Of a DNA stretch of 26,181 nt, positions 7,580 through 19,849 are shown in pieces (the stretch's first letter is position 1; each line of letters opens with the position of its first letter). A model generated the notes under the pieces. The model was not told the DNA's origin. It saw nothing but the letters and a program-made list of their open reading frames with translations, and made no database searches. The position numbers were made by a program, and so were the translations under genes. Source of the stretch: Paramacrobiotus richtersi (taxonomy: Eukaryota > Tardigrada > Eutardigrada > Parachela > Macrobiotidae); the NCBI GenBank assembly GCA_034698045.1, contig JAQGAU010000569.1, positions 1 through 26,181 of the forward strand, read 5' to 3'.

Positions 7580-10500
7580 TCATTTGTGAGCTGTCGCTGC
7601 TGTGCCCCGGACTGGCCGAGTCTTCGCACCCGGTTGCGGGGTGGAAGGCGGCTTGCGCTGTGAACTGGTAGCCTCGGAATTCGCCGGCGTTTTGCCTGCA
7701 AATTACAACAGCGTCATGATATCGCTGCACAATAAAAGTCTCAACCAGACGCAGGACTGTACTGAAGTCTGTTACGTGCCAGACTCATTAAAAGCGTTCC
7801 AAACTATGTTGAACCCATAGACGATTTCAAAGAATGAATATCACTTTGGTCGCAACTACTGTACACCGCATTCAGTCATACAGATTCCATTTAAAATCGC
7901 ATCTTTCCTGTTTTCACTGTTAGGTTACGACCTACCACACTGACCTTTGACAGCCGTCTTCGGCAACTCACGCCCTTGTGCGGCTGCAACAGGATGCGCC
8001 TCCTGGTTAGCTGCGCTGTCCGGGGTACGGCTCGTGGCGGAGCTCACACTGGCACTGACTTCTTTAACGCTCTTTTTCCGAACGGCAGCATCAGTCTGCT
8101 CATTGATGAATGGCTCCTCGTTCATCTGGACTTGATCGGCATCCTCCGATGATTCGGCAATGGCTCTGCCGAAACTGGAGTTAGAAGCAGATGGTCCGGT
8201 CTGTTCCTGGACGGCGGTACTCGCGGATCCTCTCTGCACACCGCTTGTACCAGGAGTGCGGATATCCTCAGCCCGTTGAATGGGTTGTATGTTCGTAAGG
8301 CCCATAATCATGTTATCCGAGAAGTAGTCAAACACACTTTCTGGAGTCAGCTTTGACACCAGGACGTGATCAAGATTCACCTCGACGCGCTCACATTCAG
8401 GATGTGCTGGTTTCTCATACTGCAACAAAATAAAGCATGTTTTTTTCAGGCACTATCACGTAACTTTACTCGAAACATGAGAGTCTATGTCATTCACGCA
8501 ACAATACATTCCAGTGCGGGTGGAGCGTTAAACTGAGAGCGGTAGCAACCTTTTCGCGGTGAAATCGAATCAAAACATCACTACGCTTCACGAACGCAGA
8601 TAGCGCAAACCTACAACAGATTGCACAAGGTGCTGTCTGCCCCGTTCTTTTCAGTTGCGGTAACTCGCCTCGCGATCAAGACAAGGTTCTCTCAGTTTTA
8701 ATGCTGACGTTTTACTTTTAAATAGGAAACGCTTTTGCAGCAGTCAGTAGAAACGTTTACTGCAGTTTTGAACCACAAACTCAAGAAAAACCCCAGCCGA
8801 TGCAGCCGTGGAAGTACCGCTCGGAATGATAACGAGATACGCCTACAGTTACATCTTACAGCATTAGCTATCTAGAAACGTTAACTGCTGGGAACAGCTT
8901 TGTGCTGATAACGAAGTGGATCACAACAGCTTGACCGAATGTCATCACTGACGTACCCGCAACTCCGTACGGCCGCTACCTTGTAAGCCCTGTAGCGGCC
9001 GTTGCCAAATGTTTCCGCACCTATGAAGCTTACTTTGGTGAAACGGAACGATGCGAGCTGCAGTTAAAGCACATACTTTTTTGAAGCACGTGCTGCACCT
9101 CAGCGTCAGTAATAGTTTGTTTGCATAATTTGCTGTTGTTCGACTCAGATCAAAGAGTTCTATCGAATGGTGCAACATTTGGTTTTATTACTATCTTTAC
9201 AAAACTCATTCTTTCTGGCGTATAATAACAAATATAACTTATTATATTATATAGTTAGTATTATTCCTGACTTGATGTACTAGTATACCACATATTTGCT
9301 GCCAGTAGCTTTCCACGTGATTACAAAACGTTGCACAATATTAGCGATGAAAGATGTACACCGAACCGAAAAGTGCGAAGTAGTTAGCTGTCAATGTACG
9401 AGCTACAAGAAAGACGTATTTCAAACATTTAGTAGGTCTTCGTCTGGTTCTCACGTTAGGCACGCACTGTATACGACAATTAGCCTTGGAAAGTAATTCC
9501 GCACTGAACGTTCTGTATCCCCTCCGATATGTAATGCCTGCAGCGCGAAACGTCTTTTTATAACCGAATCAGAAAACTGGGGCCACTATGGAAGTCGAAT
9601 CCCACTGCAGCTTACTCCCTAGGAAAGTGAAAGTCGCATGAAAGCAAGCTGTAAATTTCCCTGCCCAAGCGCTTCCCGTGCTTAAAGTGCGCGACTTTGT
9701 ACCACTACAATAATACTGTTACCAGTCAAGATGAATGTAAGAGTGTTTTCGCAGGAAGAACACTTTCGCGTTGCGCCAGACTGCCCTAGTGTCGACGCCA
9801 AAAACCATAGCTTTCGAATAACGGAGAAATCTGCACTTTCCCTTATTGCTTCTCCGAGATGGTATCGATAAAAGCAACATTCGACTCTGCTAACGTATTG
9901 TACAAGCTTATCATATTAACTGATGCAGAGTAACTATAACTCGAGCTTTCGAGAAGGCGATGGCTCCGTTTCAACACACTCGAGCTATGGTGGGTGACAG
10001 ACTGAGCAAACCCGAACCTGCTTTAAGAGCGACTACAACAAAACTCATTTAACCAGTAAATGTCTTACCTTCTTCTTCAAACATTGAATGCCGCCCGCGT
10101 AGAGTTTGTAGAAGTTGGTTTTGGATGGCTTTTTCCCGGGCTCCGGTTTTCTGGTAAAGTGCTTGCTGAAAATAGGGTTCTTCGACGACGCCAAAGTGGC
10201 CTGTTCGAATTGGATGAAATCCGCCTCACCCAGAGACTGAAACTTCATAAGATCCCTTTTGTTCTCTTCAATAAAATCAGGGAGATAGTTGTTCATCATC
10301 TTCTGCGTCTTTCCATCCCATTTCCCGAGATCCTCTGGCCACTCCTGTTACAATCAGAAGTTAAAACAGAGATATGCACGTATCGGTTTTATGACATTAC
10401 CGCTTTAGGACAAACGTGGTGACAGAAAACCACCAAGAAGTTATCCAGCAGGGGCGCCCATCCCTCCCAGTTTTCCCAGAGCTCTATCGGATCCTCAGGC

Positions 10501-13464
10501 TGCAAAGATACAGAACTTGCAGGACATCTGAACGAACAAAACTATGCTTTTCGCGCGGGAGTCTAGCATATTCCCTACAGTTCTAACTGCGCCTACACGC
10601 ATTCCAGCACACTGTACTTGCGCATTTGCGTACTTTGCTCATGTACCGCGTTATCTTACACAGCGTTTCCGTTGGTAAGTTATCTACGTATTCCTAAAGA
10701 AGCCGTGTAAGTGTGAAGCTGCCTGGCTTTCCATTCCTAGAGTAAACCAGCAGATATTACTTACAGTTTCCGGTAAATGGTCCGGATTATCTGTTAAGAG
10801 TTTCATCTGCGCATCTGGGTTCAACAAATGACCAGAGTCTCGTAACCCGCGTTGGAGAGTGTCCGCGCCAGAGGCTGCCTCGCGGACTTCCTTCATCATT
10901 TCATCGCGCAGCGTTCGATACAGTTCCAACTCGCCCGCCAGACATTCTTTCAGATGTTCGATAATGCGGAAGTCTGTCTGAATACTCGACATTCCCTTGG
11001 TTAGCATCGTCTGCAAATACAACCTATGTAGTCGCACACCTGGTCTGTGGATGCCGGCACCAAGTGCATCCTATTAGTTTTACTGCCGGATACCTATGCT
11101 AATATGCAGTTATCTGTGTATCGTTTGGTTTCCTCGTTTGCTCTATGTCACGGGACTCGAAAGCTCCCAAGCTGCAATCCCTCATAACACATCTTACCAG
11201 AATTTCCTGCATGGTGTCGCACCGCGTTTTCTTGATGTTCAGTTCTTTTTCAAGTATCTGGAACTGCCACTGTTCCATTCGCTTCAGTACACCGTCAATT
11301 TCTCTCTTCTGCTGCTTCTGGCTTTGGCTAAGCCGATTTTGATCCCCTCGCAACTCAGACTGTAGATTCCAGTGGTGCTCGCTTTTGAGCGCCTCCCTTA
11401 AAGCTTGCACTTCCTCTCGCAACTGCAAAAATGTCACTGTCTATGATATCGCACAACACAACTTATATAAGTGCAATGGCTGCTGCGGAGTCTGCTGCCC
11501 CTGGCCGTATCAGTTGGTATTGAATTTCTGGCCTCGTAATCGATTCTTGCGACTCGTATTAACTCCTCTGTTCTGTACCGAACGCTTCATCTGATAAGCC
11601 TCGACTGCTACCAGCTAGAGCATCATACTGTGGAATTCTCTTATACTTTTGTAACCAATTTGTACTGAAAATAAGTACCAAAAATATCATACTGAAAACC
11701 GCTAACTTGATTCACAATCCGCACTGATTCCTACGCATGAAAACTGAAATCTTCGTCATTGTTAGCTTTTCCATTCCCAGTTTGATTACACCGTGCGTAA
11801 CCAACGCACCAAACTTAACGCTTTCTCTAACAGTTAACAGTTGAGCATAATAGTTTACAAGAGTTTTGATGCAAAGTACAGAAAGAAAGCAGATGTAATC
11901 TGAAACACATAAGAGTGGAAACACTTCGAATTTTCTCAGATCTATCGCAGTTTTGTAAAAGAGCGCCAGCCTATTAATTTTATCGGAGTAGGTATGCAGG
12001 TACAGTAAGTCGGATACGCTGAATCAAAATCTGATGTCGCCATCATGTCGGGAAAACTCTGCTTTGACGGCGTCACAGGGTTGCTCAGGATATCGACACG
12101 TGGAAAACTGGGGTGTCGTAAAGGCGGCCGTGGCTTGGCTCGAATCACAGGATACCCGTGGTAGGCTATTGCAGTTGCAGTGCCACCGGTCCGTCCTCCA
12201 ATAAGCTGTCCAATAAGACGCATAGACATGCCTGGTAGCAGTAACCTAGGTGCATCCAGGTATCAGAAGAGCGTACTGTTTTCTGGAGTCGTGTGTAGCT
12301 TCCAAGTGGCCATTCCCGAAAACTCCATCGCAGCGCTACTTTCGCTACCAGCGTCAGAATCCGCTGAGCTGATTCTCCAGCCCATCATCCACAGAGACTG
12401 ACAGCTGTGACACGACTTCTCGCACAAGCGGACCAGATCAATCAGCGTGACCGTAGGTTGTACTGGCGCCACGATGCGCCAATCGCTTTGATGCTGGCAT
12501 GCAGCCGCTTGCCATTCAATAACAGAGCAGCTGCAGTGTTCACTTTGTCCACCTGTACATCCAGCAAGCCCGGTCTGCCGGTCAGCCACACAAGTTGCAC
12601 AACCGTAGCAACTGGATTGCACATCCCGACCTGTAGATTGGCGGCATCTGCATGGCAGGAAACTTCCTTAAGGTTCAGCTCCCGGTTTTTGGTGTTTAGG
12701 TTCTTAATTAAACTACTAATATTTTATTCCATTTTCTTGGACACAATTAAAATAGAAAACTCTGCACATGCATCAAGCTGCCATACAAAATATCCGCATT
12801 GAAACCATAAAATACGACACTACTCACTTATCAGCAGTAGCACCGACAGTGTACGGGCATAAACCAATAACAGCATAAAAACGTCATCATTAATACACAA
12901 AAGCGAAACGATCCGACTGGAACACACAGGGCGCAATTGTACCGGATCGAACTTCTGCCACGTTTTTGAGAATGTAGTCTTTCGAGAATCCAGCGCCTTG
13001 ACTTCTAACGGCTCCGTGTGGATCAGGGTAAAACCGTAAGTGATGGCTGAGTTGACAGCACGTTCATCCACAGCGTTTCCAGCTGAACGTCCTGCTGCCA
13101 CTCCCGCGGGCACGAAAGACGGCAGGGCGGCGACGGTAGAACCACTGAATCCACGTGAGTTTGAAATGCAATAGACGTCTTACTGGGCATATATGTAGGC
13201 CTGCGGTAGTCCATTGGCATTACTATTTGCGTCGTCAAAAGCTTCGGTGAATATCCGACAATTCGCCTGCGTGATCCCAATCAAAGCATTTCTCGCAGTA
13301 GTGATTACCTCCACCAGGAAAGAACTTATTTCCATAAGGATATCGCTTCCGTTTTGGTTAAGCGCAGGTGCCCGCAATCCGCAGCGTTCCTTGTTGACAT
13401 GAATCAGTGAATGGGCCAGGCCAGCAAAAAAGTTGCATTCACACCAGTCCAGTGGACCGCGCAT
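7580..13464 (-). CDS. Unrecognised multi-exon coiled-coil protein
   Basis: Best-supported gene in the window. Proposed exons, 5' to 3' on the minus strand: 13464–13184, 13144–12943, 12702–12464, 12404–12277, 12231–12004, a possible unresolved exon near 11620–11480, then 11422–11198, 11010–10765, 10499–10401, 10344–10069, 8419–7945 and 7695–7580. Every join listed from 11422 onward has GT...AG ends and keeps frame; introns before the last exons are phase 0. The N-terminal third is unclassified. A Pro-rich block follows (VIRAKPRPPLRHPSFPR). The exon at 11422 is strongly heptad-like (LREEVQALREALKSEHH). Then come an acidic-aromatic segment (LWENWEGWAPLLDNF), a basic stretch (TRKPEPGKKPSK) and a long Ser/Ala/Glu-rich tail ending with Lys, Pro and Thr. 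There is no signal peptide or membrane helix. About 800 residues if the parts join. No family recognised; the ATG at 13464 follows an in-frame stop but an earlier exon is possible. Confidence 0.7.
8420..10068 (-). other. Large intron of the coiled-coil gene
   Basis: Donor AAG|GTAAGAC at 10068 and acceptor TTTTGTTGCAG ending at 8420 bound a 1649-bp intron, far larger than its neighbours (56–265 bp). I found no exon inside. Short frames, such as 77 codons at 8945–9178 (minus), 66 codons at 9296–9496 (plus) and 46 codons at 9731–9871 (plus), have no features. The size suggests an old insertion or regulatory content. Confidence 0.6.
8969..9002. repeat. GC-rich 11-bp perfect inverted repeat
   Basis: ACGGCCGCTAC at 8969–8979 and GTAGCGGCCGT at 8992–9002 form a perfect 11-bp stem with a 12-base spacer. 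It is the strongest hairpin in the 1.65-kb intron, embedded in otherwise AT-balanced DNA. Confidence 0.7.
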
Positions 13465-14830
13465 CTTTCAGCCGTGTCTTGCACTACTCCTTCGCCTGCT
13501 TGGGCTCCAGGGCTTGTACACTGAATTCAATCCGTTTCTAAACCAGTACATGTAGTTCCGCGTACACACAGTAAGCGAACACGTCAGGTTGCTAGAATTT
13601 CCTTCTCCAGCTTCTGTCCCATACAGCTTCCTCCACAAGTTGTGGATCACAACTTATGTAAAAACCGTACGTTCGGGGTGCAGAAGGTACTTCTTCACAC
13701 AATTAGGAGGCGTAGCAATACGAGATGGCATAGATGCCGGGATTCTAATTCGAGCTTTCGGTGAAACACACGTATACACAGGAACACGAATACACAGGAA
13801 CGCTGCACAGGAACTTCCGTTGCTTTTGGAACTTGCTGCAAGTTTCAGCAGCACCGGGGGCAGCACGTGCGACATATTTTTACCTTGTAGAGTTCTTACT
13901 GCGTACACTGAATCCAGTCGAACGAAAGTACGCGGCAAAATCGAGTACCAAATGGAAGAGCCGGAAACGAAGTGAAATGTACCATCTCTCGCACTGCGAT
14001 AACTGTACGTTCTGTCTGCAGCTATCTTCACTTGCGGTTATAATTATGAGCTATGCAGATTAAGTGATTAACTACTGTAAACAAATGGTGTGTGACGTGC
14101 CACAGTATGACAAGCAAAGAACTCTGCCTGGTCAGTAATATTTGATATAATTATCGTAAGGAATCAAAGCGATACAGTGCGATACGAATTACTGATCTGA
14201 AGAAGGCAAATCTGAGATTCCGTACAACTATTAGTTACGATGAAAAACTGCAGATACTGCACAGCCAGGGGTTCCCACCAAATGGCATCATCAACTACAC
14301 ATCTCACTGCCATGTTTTTAGACTCTTGCAATTGACTTCGTTTGCCCGCTTTCTTACCTGTGCGATAATATCCGGCATGGAGCTCTCGGAAGTACTACGG
14401 GGACCGTCTCTGGTTGGATGAGGGAGTCTCGAGGATCCGCTGCTGGATGCCATCTGTGGCGCTTCTTTTGGATCTCCCTAAATATTGCGTGCAAAGCATG
14501 AGAAATTGTTACAGGCAAACAGGCAGCCGAGAATGGTGGGTAGATTCGTTGGAAACAATCAGAGCAGTTGCATATAGCTACTTGCCTGAGCGTTCTTTCC
14601 TTTTTTTCGGTTGGAATTCATTTTCCCGGAGATGGTACAGTACAATTACAGAGAGATAGGACTGTATAACAGTAGAACTGTATAATAATTTAACTCAAAT
14701 GAATAATCAGTTCAGTTAACAAGATAATGTATCCATATCAGGGATAAAAGCATCAACGAGAAACTTTTAGGAAACCGATGCACATGGAAATGATATCTGT
14801 TCACCGAAAGCTGGCCACGGAAAAATTATT
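13465..14830. other. Stretch without supported gene, upstream of the coiled-coil gene
   Basis: Opposed frames of 125–128 codons overlap at 13589–14063 on both strands and cancel as evidence. The segment 13775–13820 repeats ACACAGGAAC and close variants three times. Upstream exons or the promoter of the coiled-coil gene should lie here, but I could not identify them. Confidence 0.4.
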
Positions 14831-14835
14831 CGATC

Positions 14836-14851
14836 ATGCATGCATGCATGC
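14836..14851 (+). repeat. Short (ATGC)4 repeat
   Basis: Four perfect ATGC units. Minor. Confidence 0.7.
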
Positions 14852-15077
14852 GCTACCGTTCCACGAAAGATCCGGCTCGATAACGGCTTCATACCGTGTG
14901 GGTGCGTTTGAACAACGAAGCGTGCAACATATTGTAGCGTCGAGCTTACAGATGCAACGCCCGGACGTCGTACGCGGTATGGCTCGTTTGTGGGCCATTT
15001 GATGTGGTGCGTCCAGTAGTGATGAAGCATGTTTTTGCTTACAGATATTACCACATATGTACATACAGCATGTGAAA

Positions 15078-15461
15078 AGTGAGGAGAATAACGTCCGGTT
15101 ATGGCTCCTATGACGACTTTGGTCCAGAATAGCGTTTGCAACTGTATCAGCAACCTGATAAGTTCCAACCATCGGTACCAACATTATACCACGTTGCACC
15201 ATTGCACATTAAAGCAATTTGCACATCGTGCGGTATGGTTGAGAACACTTTATGCAAGTGTATGATGACGCGAACAGCTTTCACAATCTATCACAACAAG
15301 TATTTACAATACGTAATGGCAGCTTTCACGATATGTACATACAACCACCAAATATGGCACGTTTTATTGCTAATAATTATGGTGACTTCGGCTCTGTCGA
15401 TCATATGTATTCCATGAACCCAGAAAGTTATGTTCCAGCTATACACTCGAACAGGCTGTAG
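15078..15461 (+). pseudogene. Unrecognised decayed C-terminal exon
   Basis: Two plus-strand frames join into a coherent peptide with two interruptions. The first reads SGYGSYDDFGPE, TAG at 15130–15132, then YQQPDKFQPSVPTLYHVAP and a Cys-rich turn (CTSCGMVENTLCKC). After a one-base change of frame near 15255 the second reads YDDANSFHNLSQQVFTIRN and an aromatic/Asn-rich end, stopping at 15459–15461. The Tyr/Gln/Pro/Gly-rich style on both sides of the TAG argues that this was once one coding exon. No family is recognised. Confidence 0.35.
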
Positions 15462-15896
15462 AATACAATTATGTACTGGCCTATAATAAAGCAGCCATTT
15501 AGTTACACAAGTGCAGTGACCCATTTGGTTCTACGTCGCCTGGTATTTGAGCGTTTTCTCCAAAAAGGCATTGACTTCAGCCTGTTCAGCTCCCACACCA
15601 AGTCAGGAAGGCATTCTGTGTGTTCACCAGACCTTTGCACAACATATCCAGAGGAATCGCGTGGTTAAACCAGTACTTCCAGTTGACCGCCTAATCTGTA
15701 GTGCGCTCGTCTGGACTTTTGCGCGTCGATCTCCAATGGGACCCGCCATGGCGCAACCGTACGAGACTCTGCCCAAACAGCAGAGATTAGGGACATGCAC
15801 TGCGTCAAGGAGCTTATCGGGGTCTTCTGCGTGATCATGGCCGCGCAAGTGTGACAACCTTTATGCCGTTCACCTCACGCCAACTAACGACAATGC
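15462..15896. other. Stretch without supported gene
   Basis: Overlapping frames of 65–95 codons occur on both strands (15471–15857). None is clearly better than the others and none shows a known motif. Confidence 0.4.
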
Positions 15897-16362
15897 ATGT
15901 GGACCGAACGAAGACTGTTGTTGCGTATAGAAGAACGGAAGATGCATGCCAGTATGCCACCGTTACATACCGGAAATCTTACTGTACGGACTGTACCAGC
16001 CAAGACAAAGCCAGTAAAGCCGTCTGTCTGGCATGTGCGACCTGTGTTCGGGGTAGTCTTTCAAACCTTAGAAGCCAAGGAACTAAGTATCCGTTGTAAA
16101 TTGTGTACTTCGAAGTATGTTTGATTCGATAGTGACACCGGTACACCTATCCTACCGGGTGACGCGCAAGTTTTAACCGGCGTTTTGTTGCCTAATATCT
16201 CCCGAACGATGCAACGTAAGCAATCCCACGATGGCTCACTTTAAAGGGCAGCTCTTCCTCTTCAAAACCGTGCTTTGATAACTGGGGCATCTATGAAACT
16301 TGTCCTGAGAAACTGGCCCCGACCAAACCTAGTACTTCTTCCCAGTGTCCCATGTTGTGGAG
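15897..16362 (+). pseudogene. Unrecognised decayed coding stretch
   Basis: One plus-strand frame runs from 15897 through TGA 16122–16124 and stays open to TAA 16242–16244, reading TVPAKTKPVKPSVWHVRPV and, after the TGA, FDSDTGTPILPGDAQVLTG. A neighbouring frame then gives a Ser-rich peptide with FDNWGIYETCPEKLAPTKP up to about 16362. Three coherent pieces with one stop and one frame break suggest an old exon. DTG is also the aspartic-protease triad of retroelements, but the context does not support that call. Confidence 0.25.
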
Positions 16363-17486
16363 ATGAAAAGTTACCGGTTTGTGTGTTTCTGCAAGTTAAA
16401 TTTATCGCTTTTGAGCGATTATGACGAAGAAGATCTCGCAGTTCGACGTGGTTGAATCTTATGGGTTAAATCCGTTACTGGAATTTAGGACTGAATTAAA
16501 ACTTTTGGTATTTTGTCCGTACATAATGAGTTTTACCATTTAACAACTCATTTGTCCACGAAAGATTTATTGTTGCTTTTGTGTGGATGATGCAAAAAGA
16601 CTGTCCTTGCTCAGTTTTACAAGAGCAGTCAATGCTGTACCAAGAAATATCTAAATTAGCGCGGTACGGTGATAACCGACCCGTAGCCACTAAGGTCAAC
16701 GTCACCCCTGGGCTGGTCATGGGAATTCGGACCTAGCTGACCCCGTTTCTTCATAAAGCTTGTTTTGTTAATTTGATTGATGGGTTGAAATTTTTATACA
16801 TTTCGAAGGAAGAAAGAATGCTCTTTCGAAACGGTATCTATTTACTAATTTATGCCTGGTCCGGGGCTGCCTTACGCGCCGATCTGGCAAAAAGCGAATT
16901 TTTGAATTTCTGTTTTAGGACAGTCCTTAATTTTGGTCGCTTTCCGCAAAAATTATTTCCCTAGCGGCTTTGCATTTCGGAAGAGACTTGTTGTAGTGAA
17001 AATGTAGTATGGTTGTCTGGCTACAAAGTAACATTTGAACGACGGCATTCTCATTTCGGGAATGGCAGCTACGGAGACTCGAACAAACGGTCAAAATTTG
17101 CCCGTTAAATGGAAATGCGTACAGATGGAACACACATTCCACTACTCGATCATGTTGGCTTGGTAAAATACGATACGAATGGCGCTTCTGGAGTGCCCCT
17201 ACACGTAGTTCTGTATATCAGATACAACCTTAAGCTAACTCAGTAACCGCAAAGAATCCGCGACCCCGTCTTTGGGCTAAACTTTCTATCATTCTGAGCA
17301 TTCAGCATTCCAAATTCTAAACAAATTTCTGCATTCACGCACGTTCACCGATACAGCCGGGATGCGTGACCCGCCGTGACCGTAACCTATACTTTGGAAG
17401 AAGCATCACCTACTGTACGTATACCAGTTAACCCGTGTCCAACATGTCGCACCAGAGTTATTTGACAGTGTCACCGTGCAGTACAA
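16363..17486. other. Stretch without supported gene
   Basis: Only short frames with no motif or splice support on either strand. Confidence 0.5.
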
Positions 17487-18007
17487 TGATTAGTTTGATT
17501 GTATCCTTTACACCCCAGATTGTATACGAAAGCACCCCAGAAGAGATTTTTATTCTGCTTGACGACTCCCGTGACCGTGTTTGATAGCTGCATTCAGTTG
17601 TGTGATACAAACAAAGTAAGACAAATCTTTACCGTCAAAAACTGGCAATACATGTATAAATTCCACTATAACACCTGTCGTTTATCCGATATGTATGTGG
17701 AAACGATTGAATATTTGTATGTGGTACTGGCCTGCGCCCCAGAAGATGAACATTGACCAGTGACTATGAACCATGAACACTAAAGCAACATCCACGCATT
17801 AGGTTGCATCCGGCGTACCGATTCGGAATGGAAATCGTCACTTATGGCAACTGTCTGTTATGCAATAAAATAAAAGGTCCTAAAGTTACACACCGGCCAT
17901 TGAAGCCCTTACTATTACAACTCGATGTCCACATACGTACGATGCAAAAGACGTGTTTCGGGAAAGTTTGCACTGTTCAGAAATGTAGGGACAGATATAT
18001 TGTTTAG
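17487..18007 (+). other. Weak coding-like frames
   Basis: From ATG 17487 a short frame reads TPQIVYESTPEEIFILLDDS before TGA at 17586–17588. A second frame overlapping it continues to 17756, and a third covers 17804–18007 with several Cys. The pieces look protein-like but cannot be joined convincingly and no family is recognised. A minus-strand frame at 17915–18157 competes with the last. Confidence 0.15.
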
Positions 18008-18499
18008 GAAGCTGTGCTGCGGTATGGTTAAACTGGTATGAATGTCACGATAATATTGTGTACTGTTTGCAAGATACAGTATACCTGTACCAGCATTTGT
18101 GCATCCGTTGTACAATTCAATACGCATATGCTTCAAATTTGGGGAAACCATTCCCATAAAGAAAATGTATGAAAGCTGCCTCCAAAGGTGATGTTATGTA
18201 GGCAGCTGACATTGGCTAACACAAACGTCCACAGCGATGCACAGTTAAACTGGTTTGCTGCGCATTGTAGCAAGATCTTCAATAATACATTACGTAGTGC
18301 TAGCCGCTATACTGTATTGTTAAGCAAACGCAAACGCCGAAAACAATTGTCAAACTAATCTTTTAGTTATGCAAATTCAAATTATCGAGCCGCGTAACGG
18401 CGTAAAGAGCTTCTTCTGCGAACTTTGTAATGGAATAACGAGAAGAACTTCACAAGTGCCGAGGTCAGGCTAGCGAGCCAAACCAAAATATGGACTGCA
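18008..18499. other. Stretch without supported gene
   Basis: Apart from the end of a minus-strand frame (to 18157) nothing stands out. Confidence 0.5.
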
Positions 18500-19437
18500 T
18501 TGTCCACCGTAAAGTCCGTTCACACACCGCACGCAGAACCATGGTCTAATAATTGTCGGCCATTACCAGCACCTTATCCGCATTGCTCCGCTGAATCTTC
18601 CCGGTCTCACATCTATACACGTACTCAAGATTTCCAGATACACTCCGTCAACATCCTTCATTTCACAGCGGGATGTCAGTATGGCAGCAAGAACCGGTTC
18701 ATGGACTATCAGGACAAGGAATTACTCTTACTTGTTTTCGGAGATGAAGCTATGAACAAGAAACCGCCACCATCGATAACGATCGTTTGAGTTGATGTCC
18801 GAGAAACTCTAGAGCAAGCTCTCGCTCCCTGTAAGTATATACATCCATGGTGATGTTAATGCATGAGTTTTTAAGGATCCCGCTTTTGCATCAGAATCGC
18901 CCGTATCCCGACGGGGAATCAGCGTGGTGAATCCGCACATACTACTTCCGTCGAAGTGTACTGTGACCAAAGTCGTTACTAGACGCCGTAGGAGCACATC
19001 TATGAGGTTTCTCGTAGTGGCACTGAAATTCTGAATTGCAGTTTAATGTCAAAAACATTTCCAGAAGAACACGAGCCGCCGTGTAACTTGCGTTTTATCT
19101 GCGATGTGAATGTCGATATCTCGCTTGGAGACATTAGAGCACGCTGGCCTACCATGTATCCAGTCGCAAGGATAATGCCCGTTGTCCTGTATACACGAGG
19201 AATTTTTCGTGAATACATCAGGACCTAATCGGTAAGACAGAAAACAACGGAAACATAATCCACTTTAGCACTGTTCTGCATTGCGCTGTTGCACGGTTTG
19301 ACTCTAATTCTACTCGATAACTGTCCGGCATACAATTCGGTCACGCTGATTCCTGCGCTGTACATGCAGACGCTCCTGGTTCTCAGTCCTTCGAAATCAT
19401 GGATGGACCACTTTAACAACTGTGCATCAAAACGAAA
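18500..19437 (+). pseudogene. Coding-like remnants, one with a membrane helix
   Basis: Three plus-strand pieces lie in order. At 18500–18790 a 96-codon frame ends with QDKELLLLVFGDEAMNKK and, past one TGA (18788–18790), continues with VDVRETLEQALAP to a perfect donor (CCCT|GTAAGT near 18831). At 19045 an acceptor (TGAATTGCAG) precedes a 60-codon frame (NLRFICDVNVDISLGDI). At about 19262–19437 a frame begins with a strong hydrophobic helix (STLALFCIALLHGLTLILL), followed by a basic end. These may be exons of one membrane protein, but phases do not join cleanly and no family is recognised. Confidence 0.2.
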
Positions 19438-19849
19438 ATATCGGTAATGATGTTATCTTGCGCCATGACGAACAGCTCGTCTGATTCGGTCAAGTGTCAC
19501 CAAAATGAAAAAACTCACAAACTTACGATAATAATAACAGTGAATGAAGAATTAGTCCGATCAGCGAGACAGAGATCAAGCTGCATACATGCGAATGCAT
19601 ACACACTGTCGCAGAAGCTGGCGGATTACCGGAACAGCCCAACAAGTTCTGACTGTTTTGTGCGGCTGTGATGTGGAGTGTAAACGGAGAAAAGCGGTGC
19701 AATTCAAAATTGCAGTTGCAAGCGTACGACTACGGATAGATCGTTATAAGCGCGCTCAGATAGTTATCACCTCACTCACGTGTGAATGCGTTGTAAGGGG
19801 AACGGTGCGGCTGACTGCGCTGTGACGGTGAGATCTGCCGATAACCATT
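19438..19849. other. Stretch without supported gene
   Basis: Two overlapping plus-strand frames (19447–19671 and 19589–19825) lack recognisable features. Confidence 0.4.

Noticed and set aside
9731-9871. 46-codon plus-strand frame inside the large intron
   Set aside because: Protein-like composition but no start context, homology or splice support.
13589-14063. Frames of 100–128 codons on both strands
   Set aside because: They overlap antisense to each other, so at most one can be real, and none has splice or domain support.
14767-15202. Overlapping minus-strand frames of 122 and 133 codons
   Set aside because: Two frames over the same bases with no family features; the plus strand here reads more coherently after 15078.
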